This document shows positions 1 to 11,712 of a stretch of DNA of 64,000 nt, piece by piece. The position numbers and the translations under genes are program-made. Every line of letters starts with the position of its first letter. Position 1 is the first letter of the stretch. Under the pieces are notes generated by a model. It did not search any database, was not told the DNA's origin, and saw nothing but the letters and a program-made list of their open reading frames with translations. The stretch is from Rotaria sp. Silwood1 (Eukaryota; Rotifera; Eurotatoria; Philodinida; Philodinidae). The stretch covers positions 2,464,571 to 2,528,570 of the forward strand of contig CAJNOP010000011.1 of NCBI GenBank assembly GCA_905250075.1, written 5' to 3'.

Positions 1-756
1 TTCGAGTAGTCACCCATGTCGCTGTACACTTGACCGATGTTGCTGTACGAAGTAGCCAATGAGGGACGATTCGAAGCCAGAGCTTTTTTTGTGATTTCTA
101 GATCTTTTTCGTAAAATTCAAGTGCTTTCGAGTAGTCACCCATGTCGCTGTACACTTGACCGATCTTGCTGATAATGATAGCCAATGAGGGATGATTCGA
201 AGGCAGAGCTTTTTCGTAGATTTTATGTGATTTTTCGTAAAATTCAAGTGCTTTCGAGTAGTCACCCATGTCGCTGTACACTTGACTGATGTTGCTGTAC
301 GAAGTTGCCAATGAGGGATGATTCGAAGGCAGAGCTTTTTTTGTGATTTCTAGATCTTTTTCGTAAAATTCAAGTGCTTTCGAGTAGTCACCCATGTCGC
401 TGTACACTTGACCGATCTTGCTGATAATGATAGCCAATGAGGGATGATTCGAAGGCAGAGCTTTTTCGTAGATTTTATGTGATTTTTCGTAAAATTCAAG
501 TGCTTTCGAGTAGTCACCCATGTTATTATACACTTGTCCAATGTTGTTGTACAAAGTAGCCAAATCAGGATGATTCGAAGGCAGAGCTTTTTTTGTGATT
601 TCTAGATCTTTTTCGTAAAATTCAAGTGCTTTCGAGTAGTCACCCATGTCGTTATACACTAGGCCGATGTTGCTGTAGTAAGGAGCTAAAGAAAGATGAT
701 CTTCTGGAAGAGTTTTTCGCTTGATTTGCAGAGATTTTTCGTAAAATGCAACTGCT
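1..756. repeat. 126-bp TPR-coding tandem repeat with a 252-bp higher-order period
   Basis: Six 126-bp units start at 1, 127, 253, 379, 505 and 631. They alternate between two types, one encoding an EITKKALPSNHPSLATSYSN-like helix pair and the other KIYEKALPSNHPSLAIIISK. The units at 127-252 and 379-504 appear identical by eye, and 1-126 and 253-378 differ at about four bases. Units towards the gene's 5' end (505-756) are more diverged. This gradient suggests recent duplication or gene conversion of a two-TPR unit. The array may continue to the left of the window. Confidence 0.9.
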
Positions 757-2102
757 TCTTCGTATTGTCCTTGGCTGTATTTCATCACTGCAAGCTGGTG
801 ATAGATGTATGCCCTATCACTATCATCCGATGGCTGTTCTAGTAGTGTCAGATATAGTTCTTCGGCCTTGGCAAATTGACCTATTTTGAATAACAATTCC
901 CCCATTCGACGCCATCCAGTGCCGCTGACCTCTTTTCGTACAAAGTCAGTTAATTCTCGTAGTTGTGGATCATCATCTGAGGTAAGTTGAAGATCGACTT
1001 GATAAAGTGCATGATTGTTGTCAATTTTTCGCACTTCACTAATGCGAAAGACGGTGTGCATGGTGAAGAGAATTTCCTTTTCTTCCTTATAATAGCTCAC
1101 CCCCTGAATGGAGGCGAATGGAGTTGATGATACTGTAGGATCAATGGTTATTTGGAATAGAATTCCAACCATATCAGTCATTTTCAAGGCTTCTTTGGCG
1201 AAAACAAGGGAGACATCTGAATTTGTGCTGGTAGATAAAAAGTTGTTAAAAGAAATAAGCCCGCCTTTGTTTTCTGCGAGCTTTTCAAAGTCTACTTTCG
1301 ATAGGCCTTGCCCTCGAAAGATTGTAAAAATCTTGTTATGGTATTGACTGACCTGATTTTTGTACAAGATTTCGATTTGTCGATGTACATCACACAGGAA
1401 AAAACCCATTCGGATCATAATGTCGCCATTGAGTGTTCTTAATGCGCCATTCAGCATTTTGTATGTGAAGCATTGGCGTGTATACCACCAAATGGCGTTG
1501 GATGCTTGATAAGTACGTTGAAATTCTTGGATAATTTTCATTTCCTTCTTATTGTCTTGGTATTCTTGTTGACAGTATGTGACCAAATCTTGGACAGCTT
1601 GTTGTTCATGTTCGATTTCAAGTAGTATTTCCTTGAATATTTGTGAATACATAAAAGAAGGTTCTAGCTGATCTAGATTCTTGCCAGAACCTCCTGCATT
1701 CACACTAACAATGCTCACCGACATATGATCTTGATTGCATTGTTTGATTGCTATGGCCAATTTTTCACAAATATGTTTGATTGAGGTGTGAACACCTTTA
1801 ATTTTCGGCCAATTTTGCGCCCATACTTGATGCTGTTGTTTATTGCCACAAAATATAAAAATGGCATTTAATTTTGTCATATCATGAATGTCGGGTACCA
1901 AATGTTGTCCAAGTGCACCGGAAGAGATAACAAATGAGATCTCCTCTTGATTTTCTGTGAGCTGTTGTATACATTGTTCAGCTGTCTCACATGGCTTGAC
2001 TTGGTTAACGACAGCTCGCAATTGTTCCATTGTATTTTGGCAATCTTGATTTGCCATGTCGATATTTCCATCGACCCAGATGACCAAATAATTTTCAGCC
2101 AT
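1..2102 (-). CDS. ADP-ribosyltransferase + TPR-array protein (partial, runs off the left edge)
   Basis: The frame is open for about 700 codons from ATG at 2102-2100 to the window edge; upstream in frame is TAA at 2151-2153, so 2102 is the natural start. Residues 1-150 form an N-terminal region (ENYLVIWVDGNID) that I associate with the expanded bdelloid ART family. The arginine-type ADP-ribosyltransferase fold follows, with the R-S-ExE signature: R263 in FRGQGL, S290-T291-S292 in FLSTS and E341-K342-E343. From about residue 400 to the edge there are kinesin-light-chain-like TPRs of 42 residues (126 bp). The family transfers ADP-ribose from NAD to arginine side chains; the TPRs probably bind a partner. 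The substrate is unknown. No signal peptide is seen, so it is probably intracellular. The C-terminus lies outside the window. Family call is strong; cellular role is unknown. Confidence 0.88.
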   Translation of the reverse strand, partial: MAENYLVIWVDGNIDMANQDCQNTMEQLRAVVNQVKPCETAEQCIQQLTENQEEISFVISSGALGQHLVPDIHDMTKLNAIFIFCGNKQQHQVWAQNWPKIKGVHTSIKHICEKLAIAIKQCNQDHMSVSIVSVNAGGSGKNLDQLEPSFMYSQIFKEILLEIEHEQQAVQDLVTYCQQEYQDNKKEMKIIQEFQRTYQASNAIWWYTRQCFTYKMLNGALRTLNGDIMIRMGFFLCDVHRQIEILYKNQVSQYHNKIFTIFRGQGLSKVDFEKLAENKGGLISFNNFLSTSTNSDVSLVFAKEALKMTDMVGILFQITIDPTVSSTPFASIQGVSYYKEEKEILFTMHTVFRISEVRKIDNNHALYQVDLQLTSDDDPQLRELTDFVRKEVSGTGWRRMGELLFKIGQFAKAEELYLTLLEQPSDDSDRAYIYHQLAVMKYSQGQYEEAVAFYEKSLQIKRKTLPEDHLSLAPYYSNIGLVYNDMGDYSKALEFYEKDLEITKKALPSNHPDLATLYNNIGQVYNNMGDYSKALEFYEKSHKIYEKALPSNHPSLAIIISKIGQVYSDMGDYSKALEFYEKDLEITKKALPSNHPSLATSYSNISQVYSDMGDYSKALEFYEKSHKIYEKALPSNHPSLAIIISKIGQVYSDMGDYSKALEFYEKDLEITKKALASNRPSLATSYSNIGQVYSDMGDYS

Positions 2103-3696
2103 ACGATGCCTTTGATATTGAGCCAGTTTTGATGCTATTTTTGCTGCTTGGTTAGTAATTTGTGTATTTTAAAGAATATATTATTGTTTGAATAGTTATT
2201 ACCTTTTCTATTTATTCATTCAATGTCTGCTGTTTTTTTTTGTTGACACTCAAGGACGAACTCTACCTAGTTTCAATTGAATGAATGGTTGTCAACAAGA
2301 AACGAAAGAGAAAAAACCCAACAACATCATTAATTGTACTGTTATTCTTTCCAACTGTCGTTTGCTTTTCATCTACTTAACCACTTGAATGTTTTCTTTC
2401 ATACTGGCAAGAACGAAAAAAAACAACATAGACATTGCCAGTTCGATTTGTTTTATTATGGTTACAATGAATATTGTGATAATGTAAAGAAAATAAGAAG
2501 AAAAAAGGTTTTATTTTCATTGAAGCAACATCCAAGCAACGACTGTTTTTTACTTTGTGAAATATAGTACATATTATTAATAATTATCATTTTGCTTGAT
2601 TTCACAACGACATGCATTATTCCTCGTGGTTACTAAAGTGATTACGAGTTCCCTAATGTGAATTCGGAAATCATGAAACATTGAAGCATCTATTATCAAC
2701 TCAAAAAAAATTGAGTGAAGTATTTCAATAAGCATTCTTCGTATACTGGGTGTCCTGAACGAAAAAGATTTTTGTTATAAGTAAAAAGGTTTAGTAAGAG
2801 CGATTAAAACTATTATTGTTTAATTAAGAGAAAAAAGTTTACAGTTTCTACCAAAGATAAATGATATATTTTCAGTTTCCATAACATGATTCGAATCTCT
2901 CATATTCTTAAATTTTCTCAATTCGTTAAAGATTTCACTTGCAATATTTATCTTTCTGATGTTTTTACACAAGAAACTATTCAAGATACCGATCAACTAA
3001 AGTTAACTTTTAATTGAGTATTTCCATGAGTAGTCAGTGATAAAATCAAAGCGGTATGTAAAAACTCTTTGTATATTTCATTGATAGAGCTTTATAGATG
3101 AACAAACTGTATAAAATGATATATCTTAACAAATTTTTAGATATTTTTGTGTTCTTTATTGTTGACGACTTATTGGTATACTTGGTAAAAACGGCCAACT
3201 CTGTCTTAAAGTTAACTGTGCTAGATTTCAAGCGTACCAATAAGTTCCTGATTTATAAATAGAAACTTGGAATTTGTTTTCATGATCAAAAAAAATTAGT
3301 TCATATGATCCAAATATAATGTAGATATCATTGAGAAGGTAGTCACCCGATAACGTACGTGTAGGTGTTGGTTAAGAAAAGCATCACACCCTCAACACCA
3401 ACACTCATACCTACTCACACTAATTTGACATGTCCAAAACTGATAAAATCCCTAAGACTATGTAGCCCAGGAAAAGTTTTGTTTGACTTCATCAAAATAA
3501 AAAAAAACAAAATAAGTAGAAAGAAACGCGCACAGTTTCATACTTTATAATTCTCTATTCTATTGAAAACTAGATCTAAGGGCATGGCAGATTTATGATT
3601 CTAATCCGATAGTGTTCTTTGCTACAGAAAGCCACAGAAACTTTGATCGATAAGATAGCGTAATAATTTAAGAGTTGTCTAATTGCATCTATATTC

Positions 3697-3743
3697 ATAA
3701 ATTCTTTCTCACTTATTAAAATTATAAGTGAGAAAGAATTTAT
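3697..3743. repeat. perfect 20-bp inverted repeat (hairpin)
   Basis: The left arm ATAAATTCTTTCTCACTTAT (3697-3716) and its exact reverse complement (3724-3743) flank a 7-base loop. It is not adjacent to a recognised gene. It could be the remnant of a small foldback element or a transcribed hairpin; the sequence alone does not decide. Confidence 0.85.
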
Positions 3744-4079
3744 AGTTTATTATTGTATGTTGGTGCCATACATGAATATAAAATTTACATTCGAACTCGT
3801 ATTAGACAAGTACTGCTATGCTCATAATTTTTTTTTGAGTGTGACCAATATCGTCACGAAGTTAAATAAGCGGGACTCACAGAATGAACATAATATCACT
3901 CAGAATTTCACTGACATGATGCTCGTTTTATTTTGTTTTCTTTTTTTGTAATTTTGTTGCAAAGCATATTAGTACAAATTAGTAGAGATATTTAGGACAT
4001 GAATCTTTCTTTCTGTATTCAAAAGTAGCAACTAAAAAGACATAATCATAATAGCGCATATCACATGCCTTCAGACAAA

Positions 4080-4420
4080 CACAAAAGTTTGTTCCTCGAA
4101 TAAAAAATATATTTGCCGTAACGCTGATTTCATCATTCTCTTGTGTTTCTTCTGAAAATACAATTGAAACAAACAAGAAAGATCAACAAAAAAAAGTACA
4201 TTAACAACGAATGAGCCAACGAAACAAAAATACACAAAAAGCAATTTTTATTATCTTTCGATGTTGTTAACATTTCATCAAGAGCATTTTGTCACTGCCT
4301 ATCGCTGGACGTCTAGCGAATTAGCATGTTTGAGTCATTTAATGTTGCGAAGATCTAGAGACTAAGTATGATAAGCATCATATTGAATATATCGTTAAAA
4401 TCGAATGAATTCTTCACTAT
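4080..4420. repeat. diverged dispersed repeat, family B copy 1
   Basis: This block shares a series of short matches in the same order with 5200-5720 and 8220-8560. Examples are AAGAAAGATCAACA near 4180, 5290 and 8280, and a later GTATGATnA segment near 4366, 5650 and 8533. Similarity is patchy, so the copies are old. Its extent is approximate. Confidence 0.5.
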
Positions 4421-4589
4421 TTTGGTGTGACCAGAACATTTACAAATTTTTTATGATGTAAACAAAGACATTACAGAAGTTTTCTTACCGAGTTTTAATT
4501 CAACGTAAATGAATATTTTATACAAAGCAAACATTCAATTTCTTTATATAGAATTCATATAGAGAAGAGTTTGAACTTCATTGTCACCG

Positions 4590-4920
4590 ACTGAAATATT
4601 CTACTGTGTTGAATTATATGTGTGAAATTCGGATGTTTTGGTCGTTGACACTCAACAACAAATTTTACTTAGTTTCCATTTGAAATACGGTTGTTATAAT
4701 CTATATAATGATACTTAACTGTCATTGCATTAGATACCTTGTATCATAGATTGTTTATTTTTCTTTGATTCTCTCAGAACGATTTTGTTTTCTCTTTCGG
4801 GCAAAAATGAAAAAAAGCAACGAAGATACCGTCAGTTCGATTTCTTTTCCTTGTGATTATTATGAACATTTTGATGATATGAATGAAACAGCTAGAAAAA
4901 TGAATTCAATGTTGATTGTA
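4590..4920. repeat. diverged dispersed repeat, family A (other copies near 2220-2570 and 7029-7255)
   Basis: Blocks at 2220-2570, 4590-4920 and 7029-7255 share ordered short matches. These include GTTGACACTCAA (2240, 4645), CAGTTCGATTT (2440, 4830) and a TGATAATGTnAA-like stretch (2480, 4875, 7235). Around 4590 and 7029 both have TGAAATATT followed by TGTTGAATnATATG. The copies are strongly diverged, and the boundaries are uncertain. Confidence 0.4.
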
Positions 4921-5199
4921 GCAATAATCGAGTAACCATTTTTATCCTTGTCAAGTGTTCTATATATCATTAACTAGTGATGCGCCTAGAGAAAAACTGT
5001 TCACATTATACTGAACCTTCTGCGATATACATTGTGTTCTATAGTTGTTCGAGTAATTATAACATTGAGAAAATTTCTGTCCTATACATACGTCCATCAC
5101 TAGAAATATGTTTATAATAATAATAAATAATGAAAAGTATACCAAGTATTTTTTTAATACTAAAATGAACAGTAATATTCAAGGCATGAGTAAAAAATA

Positions 5200-5720
5200 C
5201 TTTCGTCGTTGTAGTGCATGTCATACGTCTTTGCACTAACACACAAGTTTTTGTCCGGCTTGTTCTGAAAATGTTACTAAGACAAACAAGAAAGATCAAC
5301 AACGAAAGAGGCAACGAAACAAAAATATTAAATTGACGCAGTTTTATTATTGTTGCCATTGATGATTTTTTTTCTTCTTCCGTTCATGTTTGCATAGTGA
5401 GTGTCACTATGAAGATAGAATATGTAGACAAAGAGCTACAGAAAAAAAAGGAATATGGCATTTTCTTCATTTTTTTCTTTCGTTCGATGTGTTGGCAACT
5501 CATTAAGAGTTTTTTGCTTCTGTATTGACGAGTTTGAATCAAGAAAAATGCATTAAAATCAATTCAGCACTATTGATCATATTACATTGATTTCTTTTTT
5601 CCATAGCCATCAATTCACAAGCATCTTTTGTCGCGGCAATCTATAGACTATGTATGATTATCAATATATTGAAGAGATCGTTAAAATTGAACGAATGTTT
5701 AAGAATCGATTTTCTAGGAC
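5200..5720. repeat. diverged dispersed repeat, family B copy 2
   Basis: Second copy of the block seen at 4080-4420. It matches in ACAAACAAGAAAGATCAACA and GCAACGAAACAAAAAT, and near 5640-5700 in a segment around ATCGTTAAAATnGAA. No coding potential is shared between copies. Confidence 0.5.
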
Positions 5721-8219
5721 TTTCAATTGTTTTTCCGGTGTGATACGAATGTCTATTAAATTTTGCATAATCTTAATAGAGGTTTTCTTGAAATTTTTCT
5801 TAGCTTGCGAAAATGTTTACACTAAACAATGATGATGGAGAATTTTCTTGTAATCGACGACTAAATTAACGATAATGTAGCTGACTTGCTTGCATCTTTT
5901 AATCGACGTATGCTGATACTCTCAAACGTTAGCAGCGTAGAATCTGGAAAAGAGTTTATCGATGATCAATATTGACTTATTGGTTAAGATGGAATGCAGA
6001 AAAAAAATCGTCAACTGCACAAAAATCAGTAAAAATAAAGTCATAGAAGACATCTTATTCGATGATTTTGTTGAAAATTCAAAGGCAATGAGGTTGCCAA
6101 CATAGGATATTATGATAGAAATTTTCATCATAACCAAGAATAGTAATGCATCGAAAGTATCGATAAAGAAAATTTTTCATCCTTGCTAAGCAAAGAGCTG
6201 GAAATAATAGAATATGTGATGAAAAAATATTTAGAAATAGGAAGAACATTCTTTACTAACATACGTAAGTGAAACTGTCACATAATATCATTTGAAAATG
6301 AGACATCAATGGTGTCAATGCTAGATAATTAGATAATCGAAAAGGTTGCGTATGCAGTATAATCAATCCGCAAGATAGATAAATATTGAACATTTTTAAG
6401 GATCATACTTTCTCTACCATAAATACCGTTTTGTGTGATAAAGTCATGGATAAAAACATTTGGCATAGCGTGAACAACATAATGTTTCCACTATTACTGA
6501 TTTGTACCCTAGGTCTTTTACAGATGAACGTATAAAAGCAAAAACCAACATTGTCACACGTTCACGACACTGACGATAAACAAAAGTACTTATCAAACAG
6601 ACTGTTTAATTATAACGTACCTATAAGATGCATGTTCCATTTGATTCGTATGCTCAAAATTGAAAAGAAAGAATTTCTCATGAGGGGCACGACGGAAGAT
6701 TGAGATGCGCAAAATGTTGCTTGTTCTGTAGAGATCTACTTTATGATAGGGCATCTTCTGTTGGAGATGCCAGGATGGACTTGATGTAGTTGTAATAATA
6801 GAATAGTTGCCTAATAGATATCCTCGCAAATTGTGCAGCTCTTTTGAATAAAAAAAGACATATTACATGAATATTAAAGCGATCAACAAAGATTAATATT
6901 TAATACAAAATAAATCAAACATATGGAAATCTTGATTGACGACAAAGTACTGTAAAGGTAGTCTTTACCTTTCAAATACAAACAATAACACATTGTACAC
7001 AATAGTTTGCACTACAATTATATCAGTTGAAATATTGGTTTATGTTGAATGATATGTTTGAAATTTACATACGAGGGTACAAAAGTTGCAAAGACAAACA
7101 TCATACCCTATAGTTGCTGTCTTATGTTTTTTCTTTTAGATTTTTTTTACGACGTTAAATGTGGTTGGTTTTTACCAACAACGTCATTTACTCTATTATT
7201 ATTCTTTTCAATTCTGCTGCTTGTGACGGACATGTTGATAATGTGAATGAAGCAACAATCAAAAAACATTATTACTTGCCAAATATATTATTGTCAGTCC
7301 TGAATTTCTACACTTAAAAAACTCTATTACCGAGAAGAGTGCCAATTGCATCTGTACGGCGATTAGCAAAGATATTGATAATAAATATGATTGAAAAGTA
7401 TTATGGAATCGATTTCGAACAAGATACGATTCTATTCTGTGTTTCTACATTGATTAGTACAACTATGTGCCGCAATTTGAAAAAAACACAAAGTTCTGAT
7501 TTAAAAACGATGTTGTAAAATTTCTGCAAACCTGTTTTGAATTGTTCGAAAAATGAATCAATATTTTTGTCTCAACAATTCTCAGCTTAATCGTTAGTAT
7601 ATTCAAAAGAAAAATATATATAAAATAGGTTTTAACAAAACATAAGGGCGCTTTGTTCATGCATTTATCGTTAAACATTCCGCCTTTTTGTAAGTTTTTC
7701 TCTTGTGAAAAAATTCATTATATTTCGATTATAGAGTTTTTGTGTCTCGGTAATCATATGTCTATATAAATAAATAGTGATTAGAACCGAATTGAAAGAT
7801 TACATATTGAATTCATAAAGAAGTTTTTTCCAATAAATTACGAAAAAGATTAGTTCCCACACGCAGAGTCCTTCTCTGATGTAATGACACCCGCATCTAT
7901 ATATAATATTTTTAGTAAAGTATTTGAAAATACAAGATAATTTTCTTAATGCTTTATTTCTTTTCTATTTATTTGCTTCTTCCAAAAAAACAATCTTCAG
8001 ATATAATTTCGTCATACTCTTCCTGTACACACACGTACATAACTAAAATTATATTTATAGTAAATGTATTTTAATAGAAAACATATCAAGAAACATGTTT
8101 GCTATAAAAATGGATGTTGAATCACTGATACTATTAACATCTATTCTGTATGATACATTGACAACGAGGAATATTATCCCATCATCGTATTGTATTCTTG
8201 ATATCTTTGCCAAAACATT

Positions 8220-8560
8220 AACCGTAATGTCGATTACATGATATTGTTCGATTTCTTTGGAAAATGCAATTACGACAAATAAGAAAGATCAACAGAAAAA
8301 AAAATACATTAACAACAAGCGAGTTGCCATCAGTTTTTCTTCTTGCGTTCGTGTCTGTACCGGGCAGTGAAAATGTGCAGATAGAATGTGTAAACAAACA
8401 ACTGTTGAAGAAAAGTTAAATTGCATGTTTCTTTCTTTCAATGTGATTACATCTTATATAAAGAACTTTTTGTTTATTATATTATATTTATTAATTTAAA
8501 ATCATCTAATATCACTAGAATCTATGTCCGAAGTATGATTAAAAGCATCTGAGTGATATA
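8220..8560. repeat. diverged dispersed repeat, family B copy 3
   Basis: Third copy, recognised by AATAAGAAAGATCAACA near 8276, ACATTAACAAC near 8306 and GAAGTATGATTAAAAGCATC near 8530, in the same order as in the other copies. Confidence 0.45.
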
Positions 8561-11500
8561 TAAATGAGAATGACTGTTTCAAAAACATTCGTTTCGAAAA
8601 AAAACAAACACGAAACAATATGAAATATTTTCTATCATCGATAAATTTGACTTCTGGCATTCGGCTGAGTCAAAATACTAAAATAAAACGTATCGTACTG
8701 TCGTAAAATTTAGCTCAAAAAACATGTTGAAAAATAAATCAATGATCGAGATTGGATCACTTTGATGCGGCTGAATCTTATCCAAAAAAAATAGTAATTC
8801 GATTTCCTACAACAACAAAAAATATTTAACATGTCAAAGTGCAAAAATATGGTATGTTTTTTATTAGTGTGAATGTATACTCTTTGTGATTATATCGTAT
8901 GAAAAAAAACTGTTAATTCATTTTTGGACAAAGAAAGTCTTTCGGATACATATTGATATGTACCAATAAAATTTACTTTTTCTGATTTGAATGTAGATAT
9001 TCTCTTCATCCACACCATACCCTATTGTCCAGATTTAATGGTATGCGACATGAATCATATCCTTATGTAAAGAAGAGCAAAAAATAATTGTTTCTCATAT
9101 ATATTCACATTCTATTCAGCAGAGAACTAAAACAGCTTAATTTTTCATATAGATCAGTTGAATATATAAGCAAATAAATCAAGTATTTTCCATGAAAACA
9201 TTCTATAACTTAATCTTTCTGAGGACATCAAACATAGCTAAATCTCGTTGTATACAGTACAAAATGCATTAGAAGGTTTTATACTATTAACCAAAGGTTG
9301 CTGATATCGACAAAATATGTAATATAAAATAGAATTGTATAAGAAAGTACAGACAATTTCGCTGATAACAAGTTCTTTCTTTTTGTAAACTTTGTCGTTT
9401 TTCAAACTTAAATATTTTATTTATAAAATCTTAATCAAAGTAGATTACGAATTATCCTAACAATAAGTCGATCTAACTCAGAATTTAGCGAATTTTATCG
9501 TAATGATAAAGTGAAGAAGACTTAAAATAATAACCATCTACATTAGTCGTACTAAAAATTAATTCATATTCTTTTTTTTTATTTTATTTGACATTATTTA
9601 TTAGTTTTGTTAATCCCCAGTAAGATTTTGTATCAAAGAAAGAATTTAAAACACAAAGCACTCAGTTGCTAAGAAAAAACAATAATAAAAAAACCAAAAA
9701 ACAAACATTCATCAACTATTATCCAATATGAAGAAAGAAAAAAAAAACTTTTATTTTTTCTTTTCTTTATAATTTTTCTGATGAATGATGACCATGAATA
9801 GTTTTTATTCTTGTATGATCACCATAAGAATTTTTCATATGTTGTTTAAGCATTTTTCACTTTGATATTTAGAAAAAGCTTGTAATAATTCTGGACAATT
9901 TTGTTTTGCTGCTATATCAATAACACTTTCATTTTTATCATTTAACCAAGATGCATCACCTCCATGTCTTTTATCAAAAAAAAATTTAAATTTTATTATT
10001 TTCTTATTTAATTTCTAATTAAAAAATATAAACTTACTTGAGAAGAATTCTTAATGGTTCAGCACCATCAAGTCCTAATAAACAACATTCATGTAATGCT
10101 GTATTACCTCGTCTACAAAACAAAACAAAATCAATATTTCTTAACATTTCGAATATCAATATTTATCTGAACAAAAAAAAAAAGAAAAAATACACAATCA
10201 ATCTTTGATTTCAATTGATATTAAAATCTCGATATATATAGAACTTACGGTCCTTTTTTATCTAATTTAGCTTTTCCATCTATAATAAGTGTTTCTAAAC
10301 ATTCATAATATCCATTACGTATAGCCAATTGTAGAATCGTATAACCTTCTTTATTTTTAATATTAACATCAGCTTTTTCTTTTATTAAACGTTGAACTTC
10401 TTTTAATATATCGATTTGATGTGATGATTTTTTATTATAATTATTATTTTTTTTCAAATAATCGAATTAATGCATGAGTTGACTATTAATTATAATAGAT
10501 AATTCAATAAGACAACAAAAAAAATTATAATAAAATATTTTATTCTTACACTCAATATTTTCTGTAATTTCTCTTGGATATTCATCTATGTAAAAAAAAA
10601 AGTTTTTTTTCTTTTGCAAAGAATACTTTTGCCTACTATCAGAATAAATTGTATTTGAATATGGTGAACTTCGTTCATTATCTATTGGATAATATTCATT
10701 TGTTTCATTAATAAAAAATGGTGATTGTGAAAGATTTTCTGGTTTACGAAATACTGTTTGTATAGTTACTTGATATTCATTTTCATGTACAGTTGCATGA
10801 ATCATATTACCCATACGTGGTTCACCTAAAAAAAATAATTAAATAATATATAAACTTTTTTAATATTAATATATAAGATATATGTATAGAGAGAGAGAAT
10901 TTATATTTTAAATAATAATTATTATTCATTATAACAAAATAAAAGTATTTGTTTTTTTTAAATATTAAAGATCTTTACCAATCAATGATTGAAGATCTGG
11001 TCGATTAGCTGCATAAGTTTATAAATGAGCACAAATATGATCTAATTGTTGTCGCCAATATCCTTTTCCTGGACTTGTAGATGGTAATATTGGACGATAT
11101 TCTTTTAATTCTTTTTCATTTAATAATTTTTTATTTTGTGTTATAATTAAATCAATATCTTTTGCACTTGGATAATAAATTCCATATGTTTGTGTTGCAA
11201 CTTCTTTTTGAATTGTTGAATATGATTGATGATAATTAGTTAATGTTGTATTTGCATTAAGCCATACAGGATTAACTGAATTACGTGTTAATGTCTATAG
11301 AAAATAAGAATCGTTTTATTTTTTTATTTTTTATTCTTTAATTTTAATATACACTAGCAATCATTGATGACGATGAAATATTCAAATCATTTTAAAGACG
11401 TGTATCAATAATACGTAATGGTGGTTCAATAACACATCCACATGTTGAACAAAATTTTGCAAATGAATCATTATTAGTATGACATTTTGTACATTGTATT

Positions 11501-11712
11501 GATGTAGATGCATGATCAGGATATGCACTACACCAATCACAAAAACGAGCATTAGGATTATTTAAACGAAAACATTTTGAACATGTTATCATCATTGTAT
11601 TAGTTTGTTTTGATATTGTTGGAATTGAAATTGAAGTTCGTTTTTCCTATTGAAATATAAATATGAAAAAAATAAATAAATAAGATTTTTTTTTTTTGTT
11701 TACTGGTGGTGT

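Larger units (their letters stand above)
2103..9834. other. gene-poor interval with diverged dispersed repeats
   Basis: No coding region here has a recognisable product; open frames are short and low in complexity. The interval holds at least two families of diverged repeated blocks (listed separately) and one perfect 20-bp hairpin at 3697-3743. I saw no tRNA or rRNA. The 5' end and any promoter of the ART-TPR gene would lie near 2103-2300, but no clear motif was found. Confidence 0.6.
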
